Made by a program: the position numbers and the translations under genes. A DNA stretch of 64,000 nucleotides from Siphonodentalium dalli (taxonomy: Eukaryota > Mollusca > Scaphopoda > Gadilida > Siphonodentaliidae): NCBI GenBank assembly GCA_032622095.1, contig CP136066.1, forward strand, positions 111,497,319 to 111,561,318, read 5' to 3'. The notes beneath the pieces are model-generated. The model made no database searches and was not told the DNA's origin. It saw nothing but the letters and a program-made list of their open reading frames with translations. This document shows positions 23,634-35,631 of this stretch, piece by piece (the first letter of the stretch is position 1; every line of letters begins with the position of its first letter).

Positions 23634-24425
23634 ACTAGCAGGTGACCCGACTTCGTCCGGGCTTTGACCTTGAATTGACCATTTTGAAGGTCAAGGTTAG
23701 GTCGGGGTAACGATTTGACCCGTCCAAAACACTCCCCGTAATTCTGCCTTTTTAATCAAGAGAAATGATGGTACCCGTCCCGTGATGGTACCCGTCCCTA
23801 AAAGAGGTAGGTTTGTGAAATCATGCTACACCTATATATAGGTGTAAAATTTCGTCGAAATCCGCCAGTTTTACCCGATTTTACCTTGAATTTATCATTT
23901 TCAAGGTCAAGGTCAGGTCTGGGTCACAATTTAACACGTCCATGACACTTCCCGTGGGTAGCAAGTTTGAGCTCAATCGTTTCGAGTCTATAAAGAACAC
24001 ACACATATATATGATTTCAAGATGAAGATCACCTCGAGCGGAAAAAAACTGACCCGATGAAAATCTCCCCCGTTCCTAGGAAGCCGTAAGTACGTAAGAA
24101 TCACACAACACGCTCATGTCTGGATACAGTCACGCTCACGTGTGGACCCAGACGTAAGAATCACATTACACGCACGCTCTTTAGCAACGACACTGCGGAT
24201 ACGAACGCTCTTTAACTATCAACGCGATTAACTCCACAGTGCCAATGACGGTCATTTTGGTGACTGAGCGTGGAGAAGGGGTGCTGGGAGCTTCTCCAAA
24301 ACGCGGTAAACACTGCCCGTGGGTTTTTAACCTTAGATTGGAAGTTTGAGCTCAATCGGTCCAGCCGTTTCCGCGGCCATAGCTAACAGACAGACAAACA
24401 GAAGTTACAAATTATATATTAGATT
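23634..24425. repeat. TGACCTTGA-rich dispersed repeat, copy B
   Basis: A second copy beginning ACTAGCAGGTGACCCGACTT in the same orientation and ending CAGACAGACAAACAGAAG with TATATTAGATTAC. Copy B is more diverged. It carries an inserted or replaced middle (about 23740-24290) that includes two GCTCTTTA segments and a duplicated GTAAGAATCACA segment (near 24095 and 24145). The extreme ends of both copies contain short inverted TATCTATTA/TAATAGATA-like sequence. Confidence 0.55.
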
Positions 24426-24744
24426 ACTTTCGCTAGTCAATTATTGCAAACAATATAGATTTAGAAGTCTAAATTTATGTAAATTGAGCAGATAATTGTC
24501 ATTGAAACAGTGATTCAATTTGCAATTCTTAACAGTTCTTTGTTTGGAATTAAACAGGAAGCAACAATAATTGCGGTTAATAAAAAAAATCCAGGTTGGA
24601 ATAGGAGGCGGACGCTTGAATTGACAGAATTTGGAGATGGATATATAGGGGTGGGTGTCACAAATTCGATGGATAAAAATTACACGGAATGGTCCCAAAA
24701 TTCGGAAAACAAAAAGAAAATCAACCTTGTTCTGTATGCACTTT

Positions 24745-24772
24745 TTATCCGCCCTCCCCCTGCTTTGTTCAG
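24745..24772. mobile_element. hAT-like terminus fragment
   Basis: Read on the minus strand it begins CAGGGGGAGGGCGGATAAAA, matching the terminus at 16802. A possible partner end (CAGGTTGGAATAGGAGGCGG at 24592) was seen, but no flanking duplication supports it. Confidence 0.25.
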
Positions 24773-24779
24773 CTTTATT

Positions 24780-26307
24780 CGGGAGGAATTATTGGGCGTA
24801 AACATTACGGTAACGGTTCTGTCAACAGTAGTCATTGCATGTTATTCGAATATATCAATGACGCTGATTTCTCCCTATTTTGATATAAAAAATTTGATAA
24901 TAACTTATTTTGGCAGGATTCTTTGATATTCCGTTTTGAACACCTCAGTGGAGTGTTTCACACCACATTAAGCAAATCCAATTCAAAATTGCAGGCAATT
25001 TATTGTTATTTATCTGGGATTGTTCTTCAGATGGCGTCTATATGTGACCAATTATTCCAACTTCACATAAATATTTGCAAAAATATTCTTCTCCAAAAAT
25101 GGAGGTATTCTGTAACTATTGTTGGATTTCAAAGGGAGACAAACCATACCTCAGTATTGGGTGATATGGTTTGAACAGAAAAAATAGTTATATAAACTAA
25201 ATACAGTCAAACTGTTATCGAATCGTCATGGCAACCACAAAACATGCTAATTGTTCATTTGCAAATTGTGAAAATTTTCAAAATACACTCACTGGTTTAT
25301 TTGTTCAAATATATTCAATTTGTTAGTGAAGATGGATTTTCTTATGAAAACCAGGAAGTGTCGTTTTGAGGAAATGTCTGCATGGATTCCAATAGCACGA
25401 CATTGGAATTGTCCAAAACTGCTTTATTGGTATCTTCCCCGCAAAATAAATCAATGCTTGCACTCTATATAAATCTTCTGGCTTTTCGGTGAATCAATAA
25501 GTTTAAAAATGTAGTTGACATTCTGGAAGATTAAGTTGCTGTAAAGTCCCACTTCTAAGTTCTTGGTGAAACGGTGGCGACAATTTTTACCAGAGTTACC
25601 GCCCTTGTTTGAATTGGAAATTTATTAATGTTGTGTCCGTATTAACTTTTCAGCGTGTAACTTGGGTGTGGATCATCGGATTTGGTTGTGCTTTGGTGTG
25701 TTGATAGCCTAGTTTATGAGGGAATGATACCCATGTATTATGGGGTTCATTGTTTGGACTTTTTGGAATTATAATTATATTGAATTTTCACTATGTACAG
25801 CCATTTTGCATTGTAACTGCATGCATGTAATGTGAATGATCAGACTTGAATTTTATAATGAATGCTATGCTAGACTATAGGATTAATTAAAGGATACTGA
25901 CAAGTTTGGTCTATGTTTTTGTCATTGTCCTTGTTGAAAATACCAAGCTTATCCATCTTTGTTTCACATCTAGCATTGTTACTCAAGTACCAACAGCTAG
26001 ATGGATTTGAACATCTTTGGAATAGTGATATGTGCCTATGAGCGATAGGATACACTGGGTTTTATCCAATGATTTTCCACGTTTGTGATGTTGTACATGT
26101 TAGGTATATGCTTATTTTCCATGCATTATTATAGATACTAGTTTTATAGACATCCATGAGGTTTTAGTAGCCAAAAGAGGAAGTTAGAACACGCTTTGAA
26201 TTTTTGTCAGCCTATCAAAAATTCCAGCAATCGCCTCTTATAAAGAACGTCCATGAATCCGTCGCCAAGAAGCGGTATATAATAAAGTGAGCTTTTGTTG
26301 TCGTTTA
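24780..26307. other. Intergenic sequence, no gene seen
   Basis: AT-rich sequence. The segment at about 26185-26290 (TTTGAATTTTTGTCAG, CCTCTTATAAAGAACGTCC) is related to 2637-2755 and, inverted, to 13930-14010, indicating an old dispersed repeat linked to ATAAAGAGCGTT motifs. Confidence 0.5.
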
Positions 26308-26754
26308 AAGGTACTCAATCCGATTAAACACCCCTAAATTACTATTTCTTTGGCTTCTGGGGTAAAAATATTTGATTCGAGTTGAAGCACCCACCATCAA
26401 AGCTCAGAGTGATCAGATATCGATTTTTGAAGTTTGTTATTTCAATTGTTTGTGGCCCAGAACCACGCCGTCCAATGGCGGATGAAGATGGATAACTCTA
26501 AAAACAAGTGATAATAGGGCCAAATGTCGTGAATTCTGAAGTGATAATAGGCCATATTTCGTTGAACAAAATGCTGATATATAGATAACACGTTTTATGA
26601 AATTTGATACCATAGTTGACAGTGGTTAGCATTATTTTGTTGCAATTAATCGATTCTGACAACTAAAGCGTATTTTGAAGAAATGTTGTTGTTGTTGTTG
26701 TTGTTGTTGCTGTATCTTGATGATATGGGGACCCTCTAGTCGGATTGAGTACCG
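26308..26754. mobile_element. Kolobok-type MITE, family B copy 2
   Basis: It starts AGGTACTCAATCCGAT after TTAA and ends CGGATTGAGTACCG before TTAA. The internal order matches 16947-17446, with a longer (TTG)n run at 26685-26710. Both TTAA target copies are intact. Confidence 0.7.
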
Positions 26755-26758
26755 TTAA

Positions 26759-29700
26759 GCAGTATTACTCGTTGATAATTTTGTGGATAATTTTCGCGAT
26801 GCCTGCATGTATGATAAGAATGGTGGCGATTGCGAGTATTTTACATGTCCTTGTGCCATGCAGGTAAGCGGAAAATTGGATTAGGAAATTCTGCATTATT
26901 CGGTGTCAAATCGGACAGAGCATCTTTAATAGCGAAATAAATACTACTACAAAGACCACCTCTGTATTTTACCACTTGATGTGCATATTTGATTCAACTA
27001 ACATATGTTGTGGACACACACCAAAGAATTCTCCATTGTTAATGTCGAGTGAGGACACTTATTTGGTCAAGGTTGGTTAACTGCCATATGCTGCCACAGT
27101 CCTCCAATTAGTTATCACCTTCCGGTGTCCGATTCGAACAGGTGGGGTCTTGTTAATTATGCAGTGTTAATTTGCAACCATGAGAACTCTCACGCGTGTC
27201 CAGATTATGCAGGGATGTGGGACAGTCACGTGGCATAACAAAACATACCTTGGTCAATATATATATTATGTGTTAGTCTACGTACACAAACCTGACAAAC
27301 TGCCAAAATAGACTGACAATGCTTCATGTATGGCTCGGGTACTTTTTTTTTACTTTTACTTTAAACATATTGTATTCGTATATAAATATACAAAAAGGAT
27401 CGGAGCACAAATTATTTCAACTTAGGTAGCCCCTCTCCCATATACAAAATACATTGTTATAAAATGACAATGAGGCGATAACAGAAACGTTTGTACATGC
27501 ATGGCGAGAACCTAAATTTGAGTTTGCATTATGTCGAATAACATTTTTCAGCGTATGTGTCTAACTGTTTATGGATTACCAATTAAGACCAGTATAAAAA
27601 TATACCTACCTGTATCTGTTGGGACATTTAAGGAAGATGTGAAATATAGATTCCAAGCCATATATATGACTCAAACATGTGACTGTAAGATTAATCTTAA
27701 TTGACATAGTAAAGAATTTCGCGACTGGCAGATGACAGCCTTGGCGGCTCTATATTGCACACTCTTGAATGATGTTTGCTACTACAGAATATGTCTTCGA
27801 TTGTTTTATCGCAAATGAGAGCGATGAATTGCCATGAGTTATTGCGCGATTAATTCTTATAAGATATTTGAAGGCTAATTTCTGGTAAAAATCTGTTGTA
27901 TCACTGCTTATAGAATTACAATGTACATAGATTTCACTGCGTATGCACGTATAGTTTAAAGGATTGCTATCCTGATGAATATAACAAAACACTATCGCAA
28001 AGCCACCCTTACTGTGGTCACAATGATCCAAGTACCATAACAATCGCGTAATAAATAAGCCGAGAAATAAATAAATAATATCACCACCGGTTGTCGGCTA
28101 CCTCCGTCACAAATCCTCATATGACGTCAAATGAGTATAAACTAATTAAAAACACGAACCGGAGTCGGAGTAAATTGTGTCTACCTATATGACGTAATCT
28201 GAGTGGCGATGTAAAATGCGGAATCGACATGAGTTATCACACCAAACCGCTTTACAGCGAATTGACTGGGAAGTTCACAGGCAAACTTGCCAGTGTGTGA
28301 ACGTACCCTTTTGGTGAATATTATACTGACGTCAGCTGCCCGTTGTGGTTTTACCTGGAAACGATTTCAGTTAGAAACCTTGAGGTACAAGTTGGAAAAT
28401 TCAACCTAATAGGTGAAAATTGGATATCCAAGACTTGCAGTTAGCACCCCCTCTGTAACCACGTCCATACATGCAGCTTATCATCTAGATCTCGATTACA
28501 TATATATTCCAGTAGGTGCATATGAACGCCGGAATACTATATATATATACACAATGTGTTAATTTGTGTTAATGTCGCGAAATTTGCTTCCTCGTCCCTG
28601 GTCATGTTTTCTCTTTATTTTGCATACATGTTATGCATTTGAAAGTGGCATCTGTGACGCACCCGCTGAAAATGGTATGCCACTTTCCCATGATCCCGTC
28701 AAATGATTTTTTGACACAACTTTGTTACATCCACTGTGCCAGAACCCTTGGACGCTCCCTCCCCTAGAACTATCAACCCTGTATGCCAGAGTTATTTTCA
28801 ATATTATTCTACATATCATATTCCACGTTGCTGATTTTGCTGAAATAAGCGGCAAAATCAGCAACGTGGTCCGGTGCTTCTTTGATAAGCGTGTTCTGAA
28901 TGAATATTATGCTTGCCATCACATAATATAATACATGTATAGCTAGACATGCCATGTTCACGTGTAATTGTTTACTAATTATTGTTTTATTATGAATTGT
29001 ATTGTTAGCATAATGCCTTTATTATTGTTTATGCAAATAAATTGTATCTCATCGTATTTGTTTATTAGTGATATGAATCTTTTGGTCGCACATTATTTCG
29101 CAAATGTGATTTCAACGAAAAAGCGGGGCATGCATATTACTAAAATTTCGAGTTATATTCGTATTTTACTAATTTCTTGAATTACAGCCAGATCAGTATC
29201 GAATCATTCCAATTTCCAACAATCTTTTAATATATAACTTCGTGCCTTAAATGACCGACTTTTGCAATTAAAATCCTCGATTTTCCATATTTAATTTAGG
29301 TCGCTGTTTTGGGTTACATAATACACCCTTCTGTGCCCACACCTCAAGTTTAAGTTAAAGTTCAATAAAGTTTATTAGATAATCAAGTGTGCCTCTGTAC
29401 ACATTGGTGACATTAACTGCCAACTCAATCAAGATGGTTGCATGCAAGTCAAAAATGGGAATAAAATGTGCATTGAAAACGTATTTTAATGGAAATAATA
29501 TACGATGAATACATACAATACAAAGGATTGGATGACAGATATGACAAGTTCTAAAAACTTACAGGGACTTCCGCTCCCCACAAAATGTATAAACCGCAAG
29601 AAGATAACAACGCAACAAAATATATCAGGCTTTGTATGGCGGGTAGAATAATCACGCCTTCATTGAAGTCAGGGACGTGCATGGTTAGAGGGTCTCAGTT

Positions 29701-30440
29701 TGTTGGGAATGTACTATGTGTGGGAATTTTCAAGTATTTTGCACAGAACAGAGCAGAACCAGACCAAATTTCCAACTTAGAAAATACCATTCTATAACCC
29801 AACACGACCGTAAGGTTGAAAATTTCACAACTGATGACCAAATTAGTAACAAAAATAATTTACACAACATACAGGTTGGAAAATCTAAATTTGATACCAA
29901 TTCAACCTATTTTTGGTGTGAAATATCCAACTGATGTGTATCAGGCATGAAATTTCCAAGTGTTGAATATTTGACAAAAGCTGGGGGTAAGAACCCACAC
30001 CCCCATCCTAAACCACCCATGTCGCCACGTCCCTCATTGAATTCCCGTACAGAGTAATTCCTCGACAACACAAACCTTCTAGTTGCATGCCATGTCCCAC
30101 GTCGAATACACATGTAAATGAAAACTAATCAAACCATTCAAAGTTAAGGTATATAATTTGTCACCAATGTTCAAGTGAGCCTTAGCCGAAATCTAAAGTA
30201 GTTTCTTTATGAATGTCAACAGTCTCGAATGACTAAACACAAAAAGTTCCTTTTGTTCGGCTGTCTATAATTGCAGCGAGAAAAACGGCTTTCACGCCTC
30301 ACACAGAATTACCCTCACTCTATTAATTCCCAATCACAATAAGTTGAATGAGCGTAAGTAGTGGAGAGCTCATTCTGCAAGATCAACCAGGTCCCGATTA
30401 TGACAGAAGTCTTCAATATCGAGAGCAGGCTTTAGGGAGT
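26759..30440. other. Intergenic sequence, no gene seen
   Basis: No exon is supported. A GGCAAACTTGCC...GTGAACGTACCC segment (28278-28310) is the inverse of a similar one at 6209-6245, probably transposon ends. The segment at 29870-30030 (GGTTGGAAAATC, TTTTGGTGTGAAATATCCAA, CCACCCATGTCGCCACGTC) has a relative at 50420-50530. Confidence 0.5.
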
Positions 30441-30539
30441 CTTATCCGTATTTTCCATAAACAAGCAGACTAATCACTAATTCCCTATTCAATTTTGCTT
30501 GTGTTGAAACGGATAAAGATTGGGTCGAAGTTCGGGGCG

Positions 30540-31083
30540 ATTGCGCGTCGATAAATAGTTCGCTGAGTGTGTGTGACGTCACTGAGTGAATGTGCGTGCT
30601 TTTGAATAACAAAATAAACCTATATGCGATAGATGAATAGCGCTTGGTAGATAGTAAAGAGAGCTCTTCGGTGTGCGACTTACACGTGCGATATAATGCC
30701 AACGAGTTAGCGATCGGCTAGCATCGAGCTCACAGTGTTTCAATCGAGCTTTCTCCAGCGGTGTTCATTAGCTGTGTCATACCTGCCAGGCGCTCGAGGC
30801 AGTCGGAAGCTATAGTTGACGCTCCGATCAAGGACCAATTGAGACATCATTTATCAATCGTTTCGAGCTATTGTTTTTTCTATTTCTTCCTTACCTGTGG
30901 ACTTAATTTATAACATTAAGGATGCGGACCTAGCAAGAGAGACACCGCGCGATATTTCATGCGTTACTTTAGTTTACGGAGTTTATTTTGTACAGAAATA
31001 TTTATTTTTTAAAGAAAATTAATTTTTGTCAACCTAGTGCTATAGGGAGAGAATAGATAATAATATATTTATATATAATCGAC
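30540..31083 (+). promoter_or_regulatory. Candidate promoter and 5' UTR
   Basis: A palindromic CRE (TGACGTCA, 30574-30581) lies about 15 bp downstream of a TATA-like GATAAATAG (30551-30559). The segment from there to the ATG is less repetitive than its surroundings and contains no recognised transposon. An in-frame TAG at 31054-31056 precedes the first ATG of the downstream exon. The transcription start site is not determined. CREB-family control is a possibility suggested only by the motif. Confidence 0.35.
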
Positions 31084-31191
31084 ATGAGAACGGATACAAT
31101 GGCGACTTTACCCGTTACAAATCTTACCAACGATACAACGATAGCCTTGTCGCAAAGTATGGACTCTGTCAACACAACGCCGGAAGATGAG
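31084..31191 (+). CDS. Candidate first coding exon, sequon-rich N-terminus
   Basis: Thirty-six codons from ATG to GAG, followed directly by GTAAGT, a near-consensus splice donor in phase 0. The peptide is rich in Thr, Ser and Asn and has three N-glycosylation sequons: N13-L-T, N16-D-T and N30-T-T. It has no signal peptide. Such short sequon-rich, signal-less N-termini are typical of the extracellular tail of rhodopsin-class GPCRs, with the transmembrane bundle in later exons. The second ATG (M6, ACAATGGCG) has a better initiation context than the first. No following exon was found with certainty. The exon call rests on the donor, the upstream in-frame stop and composition; the receptor idea is inference. 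Confidence 0.5.
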
Positions 31192-31938
31192 GTAAGTTTA
31201 TAAACATTATCGTTTGACAATAGCATTTTATTACCTGATCGTTTAATTTTACAGCACAAGCAGTCACACTGTTTTCACATCGGGGAATTTATTGCCCAGA
31301 AATCATTGTTTCGTCTTCCACCGCGGAAATTTGTATAAATCAACTTGGTTCACCGACGACTGGCGATTTCTGTATTTGAATTTTAGCGGGGTTGTTCCAC
31401 TTAGTAGTGTCAAAGTAGAAATTAAGCTAATTAAATAAATGCAATAACATGTTAACAAATTAATATATCAAATTTTCTTTGCAACCAATCAATCATCGTG
31501 TAATATTGACTTAAATATTGTTTTTAAATCTTCATGATAAATTTGTTGTCAATGTTTGGAATAAATATAAGATCGTTAAAGTCCACGTGCTCTAAACCCC
31601 ACCATATACATTAAAACATATTACACCGCTTTCCTGTAATCCTGTGATATGTCGAACACGCACCTTTATGGTGTATATTCATCATAGAACTATAATTCAC
31701 TGTTGTGTTGTGTCCCATGCGACGGGGGCCTTATGTTTTTCTTGAGACGTATCGAGCGTAGTTGTAATTCCGCCGGCATTGTTGAGCGATAGTGTGCGCC
31801 GCGAACTCGTCAATGAAATGGAATTCTCCGTGCGATTTGCATGTACCTAATTGTATCGGCACGGATCAATTTCTCAATGATTGTTAACGAGTCCGTGTGA
31901 TGTTAAGAGTGATCGTGACGGCATCGTTACACCTGTAT

Positions 31939-32210
31939 ATAATGGAACGAAATGCGCAAATGAATAGAGGGGAAAACGAACACACATATATTGATAGACT
32001 ATATATATGTAACGAAAACGAAAATGAATCATTGGAAAACGAACTATGTATACTATATATATACTCGTACACCTGAAAATCGAACGAAATGCGCAAATGA
32101 ATCCGAGGTGGAAACGAACACGTTCTATATACATCGTACATCTGCTTATGGGACCAAATGCTCAAATGAATCGATGGGAAATGATCACGTACAACATATA
32201 TCTTATAAAC
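31939..32210. repeat. Degenerate ~70-bp tandem repeat in the candidate intron
   Basis: The motif CGAACGAAATGCGCAAATGAAT recurs in varied form near 31942, 32020, 32081 and 32151, each followed by a GGAAAACGAAC-like segment and AT-rich sequence. It lies downstream of the candidate exon at 31084-31191. Confidence 0.55.
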
Positions 32211-32493
32211 AGTAAACCGTAACTTGCGTAAGGCATATATTTCCAAGCTATATATATGTATTATGCTTCGATATTGATTCATATGGTGTGTTGGGATTAC
32301 CCATCAATTGTTTTATACAAGTCACTTTGCATGTTATATTTTCAGTTTTTATGTTTAAATTGTTTGACTGACACCATTGTAATGGTTTGGCATCAATAAA
32401 ATATGTATCTTATACAAGCTGATGGCTATACATGACATCCGGTCTGTGCCAGTTTGTCAAACGTATTCATTGTATCCACAAATAATATATATA

Positions 32494-32960
32494 TCATGCC
32501 ACGAATTTCTACTCTGGCTAACGCCCGTAGAGATCATATTCCACCATTACAAACACTGGGATTTTTTTTGTAGTTTTGACGGGGAACCTTCTTTTACTGT
32601 TAGTGAAGGTCCCAACTCGAAATTGCACGATTTAAGTGACTTTGTGAGCGATTTTGCTTTGTGTCGCTTACAATTTTGGAATTTCTCCTGGGTAGTTAAT
32701 TCAATGTTTATTGCGATATATCGACTCACAAATGTCTCCGAAAAGCATGCAATCTCGAACTGAAACCATGCACCCCCTAATATGAAGTAAATTATTGAGG
32801 AAAATGTATTAACAAATAAAGATATTCCCTGCCGCGTTTCATCAATGTTATAAAGTTCCCTGTCAAAACGGGTCTGAACATCGAAAAGTTCCCAGGTTTT
32901 GTACTGGCGGAATATGATCTCTACGGGCGTTAGCCAGAGTAGAGATTCACGACATGATCT
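32494..32960. mobile_element. MITE-like inverted repeat
   Basis: TCTACTCTGGCTAACGCCCG with AGAGATCATATTCC at 32508-32542 is matched exactly in inverse at about 32910-32945. The match extends outward (ATCATG-C-CGAAT) and inward (CCA-TACAAA-AC-CTGGGA) with mismatches. Arms are about 65 bp and the unit about 467 bp. No TSD was resolved. Opposed long frames on both strands (32422-32763 plus, 32990-32547 minus) follow from the structure and are not gene calls. Confidence 0.55.
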
Positions 32961-32990
32961 ACACAAATACATGACGGTATATAACATCAT

Positions 32991-34555
32991 TTACATAAAT
33001 CACATGCATAGAAGACACGGGAGATCGGAACTCAACTTATAAATATAGTTTTAAACTGTCGTCGATAACTTAAGCTTATTTTTAAATTTCCTGATATATT
33101 CCACATTTAGAATAGCCCTGTAATAGCTGAACATTTGCGCATTTATACCGACGTTTTTTCCTAACATCATAATACAAACAATCGTAAGTCCAGACCATCA
33201 AACGACCAGGCCATTCCGTTGCTACAAACGGTGATCCATGAGTTACATTAGCCCCCACCCACCCCCATCGTCTTAAATTCCATGCCGCAGTCATTGATAA
33301 TATTTTTGTTTTATATATCTCCGGCCATTTACTCACTAGAATAAGTAAGTAAATGTGGTCATATATATATAAAACTTGTTCCCCAAGCCCGTTATAAATG
33401 AATTTTCAATAAATTATGTTTAAAGTAAAACGACAAGTTGAACTGTTTTTTTCTATTCAAATATATATAGCGAACGTATATAGATGTGGAAATTCAATTG
33501 CTATAAATGCACAGTATATATGTTCAGAGATGATCTTTCCAATATCTCTGGTTTTGCAGAAATGTTCATTGATGGTAAATTAAGGAAAATATATCATGTG
33601 TATTTCTCTTCTCAATATGTTCTCGAGTTTACCGTATATCAATTATTTCAAATAACAAGTAAATAAATTATTATGCTGATGAAATTCAGCAAATTACATA
33701 GACTTTTGATATAGTTCAAACTTATTGTGTAGAATTAAGTTTTTCCACAAATAATGACAATACATGTACCATATTTCCGTGATAGTGTGTATAGACTTAA
33801 ATATGTAGTTACGGTTCTATCGAAGTCATTAAAGTTATCAAAACTTTTATTTTAAGGTTGCTCAAAGGTATATACCTTCAAAAACCACATGGAAATACGC
33901 ACTCGTGCATATTTTGTTATCAGGAACACCTTCATGTAAACTCATATAAGTAAAAACGCGTATAGATATTGGCAAGCTGCAATCAGTGTCTGGTACAACA
34001 CCATGATTCGACCACGACGACTTACTAATTGGGACTAATTGCTGATAATTAGGGCCTTGTGTGCACACATGGCATTCCATAGCCCTTTGTGTCTGCCCAG
34101 AACAACACTTCACGCCGTTGGTCCACAGGTAGTTTTACCTATACATCCAACAGAGTCATATTAGTTTAATCGATTCCCTGTTTTGTCAGCCTGTTGCCAT
34201 CATTATTGGCTGTGTGTGTTTCAGGAAAACTGTGGAATCATCCAAAATACATTCCCATAAGAATATTGTAGATGTGCAAAGAAGTGACAATGCTAGGATG
34301 TATTTGGCAAAATACGTTGCAAAAGAAAAACCGCAACGTTATGACGTTGGAACAAATTAAAAAAACAATTGTCAATCAAGACCAATTTTGGAGCAAATGG
34401 TTTTTCTCTCAGAAAGCGTTATGTATTTTCAACCTGTTGGATTAGAATCAGTATACAACATCGAACGTATATTTATTATTTTCTGACAAAACTATATATG
34501 CAGTCGTGTTAGTATATTTTTGGTTATCAAAATTAATATCGAGACTCCTGGTTAG
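32991..34555. other. Possible intron or intergenic sequence
   Basis: No convincing exon or repeat boundary. If the exon at 31084-31191 and the frame at 34556-34807 belong together, this is part of a ~3.4-kb intron; otherwise it is intergenic. Confidence 0.4.
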
Positions 34556-34807
34556 TGGTGGGTGTGCTTCGTTTTGGAACTTCTGGTGACTGGTGATGTA
34601 ATAATAAGACATTTACCTTCTGATCAACATGATAAAACAATTCAGGAATTTCGTCTGTCACTGAGGACTCGCGAAAGCAGCAGAAGAACCCGCCTCCTGC
34701 ATGCTCGTCACAACGAGAGGGAACGAGCGCTTGCCAACATACAGTTGGCGATCGTTCGTTTCTTCATCTCTAATTCTTTAAACACAAAGGGAACGGCACC
34801 AATATAA
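34556..34807 (+). CDS. Candidate terminal exon, basic bHLH-like stretch
   Basis: An open frame from a possible acceptor (TTAG at 34552-34555) to a TAA at 34805-34807, followed by AATAAA at 34900-34905. It is in phase with the candidate donor at 31192. The C-terminal half is strongly basic. It includes ARHNERER, like the basic region of achaete-scute-type bHLH proteins, then N-x2-L-x2-VR-x2-I, which follows the helix-1 pattern but with three residues too few before it. The peptide ends before any loop or helix 2. The pyrimidine tract is weak. The match could be chance, and a bHLH reading conflicts with the receptor-like N-terminus suggested for 31084-31191. Confidence 0.2.
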   Translation, partial: WWVCFVLELLVTGDVIIRHLPSDQHDKTIQEFRLSLRTRESSRRTRLLHARHNERERALANIQLAIVRFFISNSLNTKGTAPI

Positions 34808-35631
34808 AGCTGCATAGTTTTCAGGCGTAGCATTTCTTCTTGCCATCAAACATTATCATGTGTTTTTGTCAGTGCTATCTTGTTATATTGATGGATGGAA
34901 ATAAAATATGTTTAAGCCAAGAAGCCGATGATAAACTTTTAAAACACAGACCATAAATTCATGGTAATAGGTTTCCAAGCTTTGTGTCTGTCCGCTGTTA
35001 ATTAATTAGAAACAGCCTATAATACATGTTCATAAACTTCCCACGTGATGACAATTAACTTATATATCTCTGATCTTGTGGATGATTCAGATATCTTGAT
35101 ATAATATTAGCCCGCTACGATGAGTTGAAATCCGTTACTGCTTATACGGCGTAGCCAGCATGGCTCGCTGCTCTTGTAAAGAGACAGAGTAACGATATAA
35201 ATGTTATCTTTATCCTCGATTCATAATTTTATGGTGAAATGAGTGGTTCAAAGGATATGTTATTAGCTATATATCGTAAAGTAGGTAACATATACAGCTT
35301 TTTGAGAGCGCTCGGCTAAATTTGTTGTAAGGGATATAACGTTTGTTGTTTGTGTTGACAAGTAAACATACATAGCATGCTATATTACTTGATTATTTTA
35401 CCCTCGCAAATAAAATTTTTGGATCGCTTTTGGAAGCCTGCACAAGTAATGTTCATGTTAAGATTTATTTTAAACTGTATCTACCCGAATGATGTTGTCG
35501 TGCCACAAGTGTACAGGAATCGATATGCATTCAGATTATCTACCATATACCATGCATATATTGGATGGGATTCGTCTTTTTATGGAGTACAAGTTTTCTT
35601 CGCCTTAAAGCAAGATAGTGAACTCAACACG

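Noticed and set aside
24510-24926. 138-codon plus-strand ORF
   Set aside because: No recognisable domain; composition is typical of AT-rich chance frames, and it overlaps a transposon terminus fragment.
31029-31259. 76-codon minus-strand ORF over the candidate first exon
   Set aside because: It is the shadow of the better-supported plus-strand exon with its GTAAGT donor.
32422-32990. Opposed ORFs of 113 and 147 codons
   Set aside because: Both arise from the inverted-repeat unit at 32494-32960.
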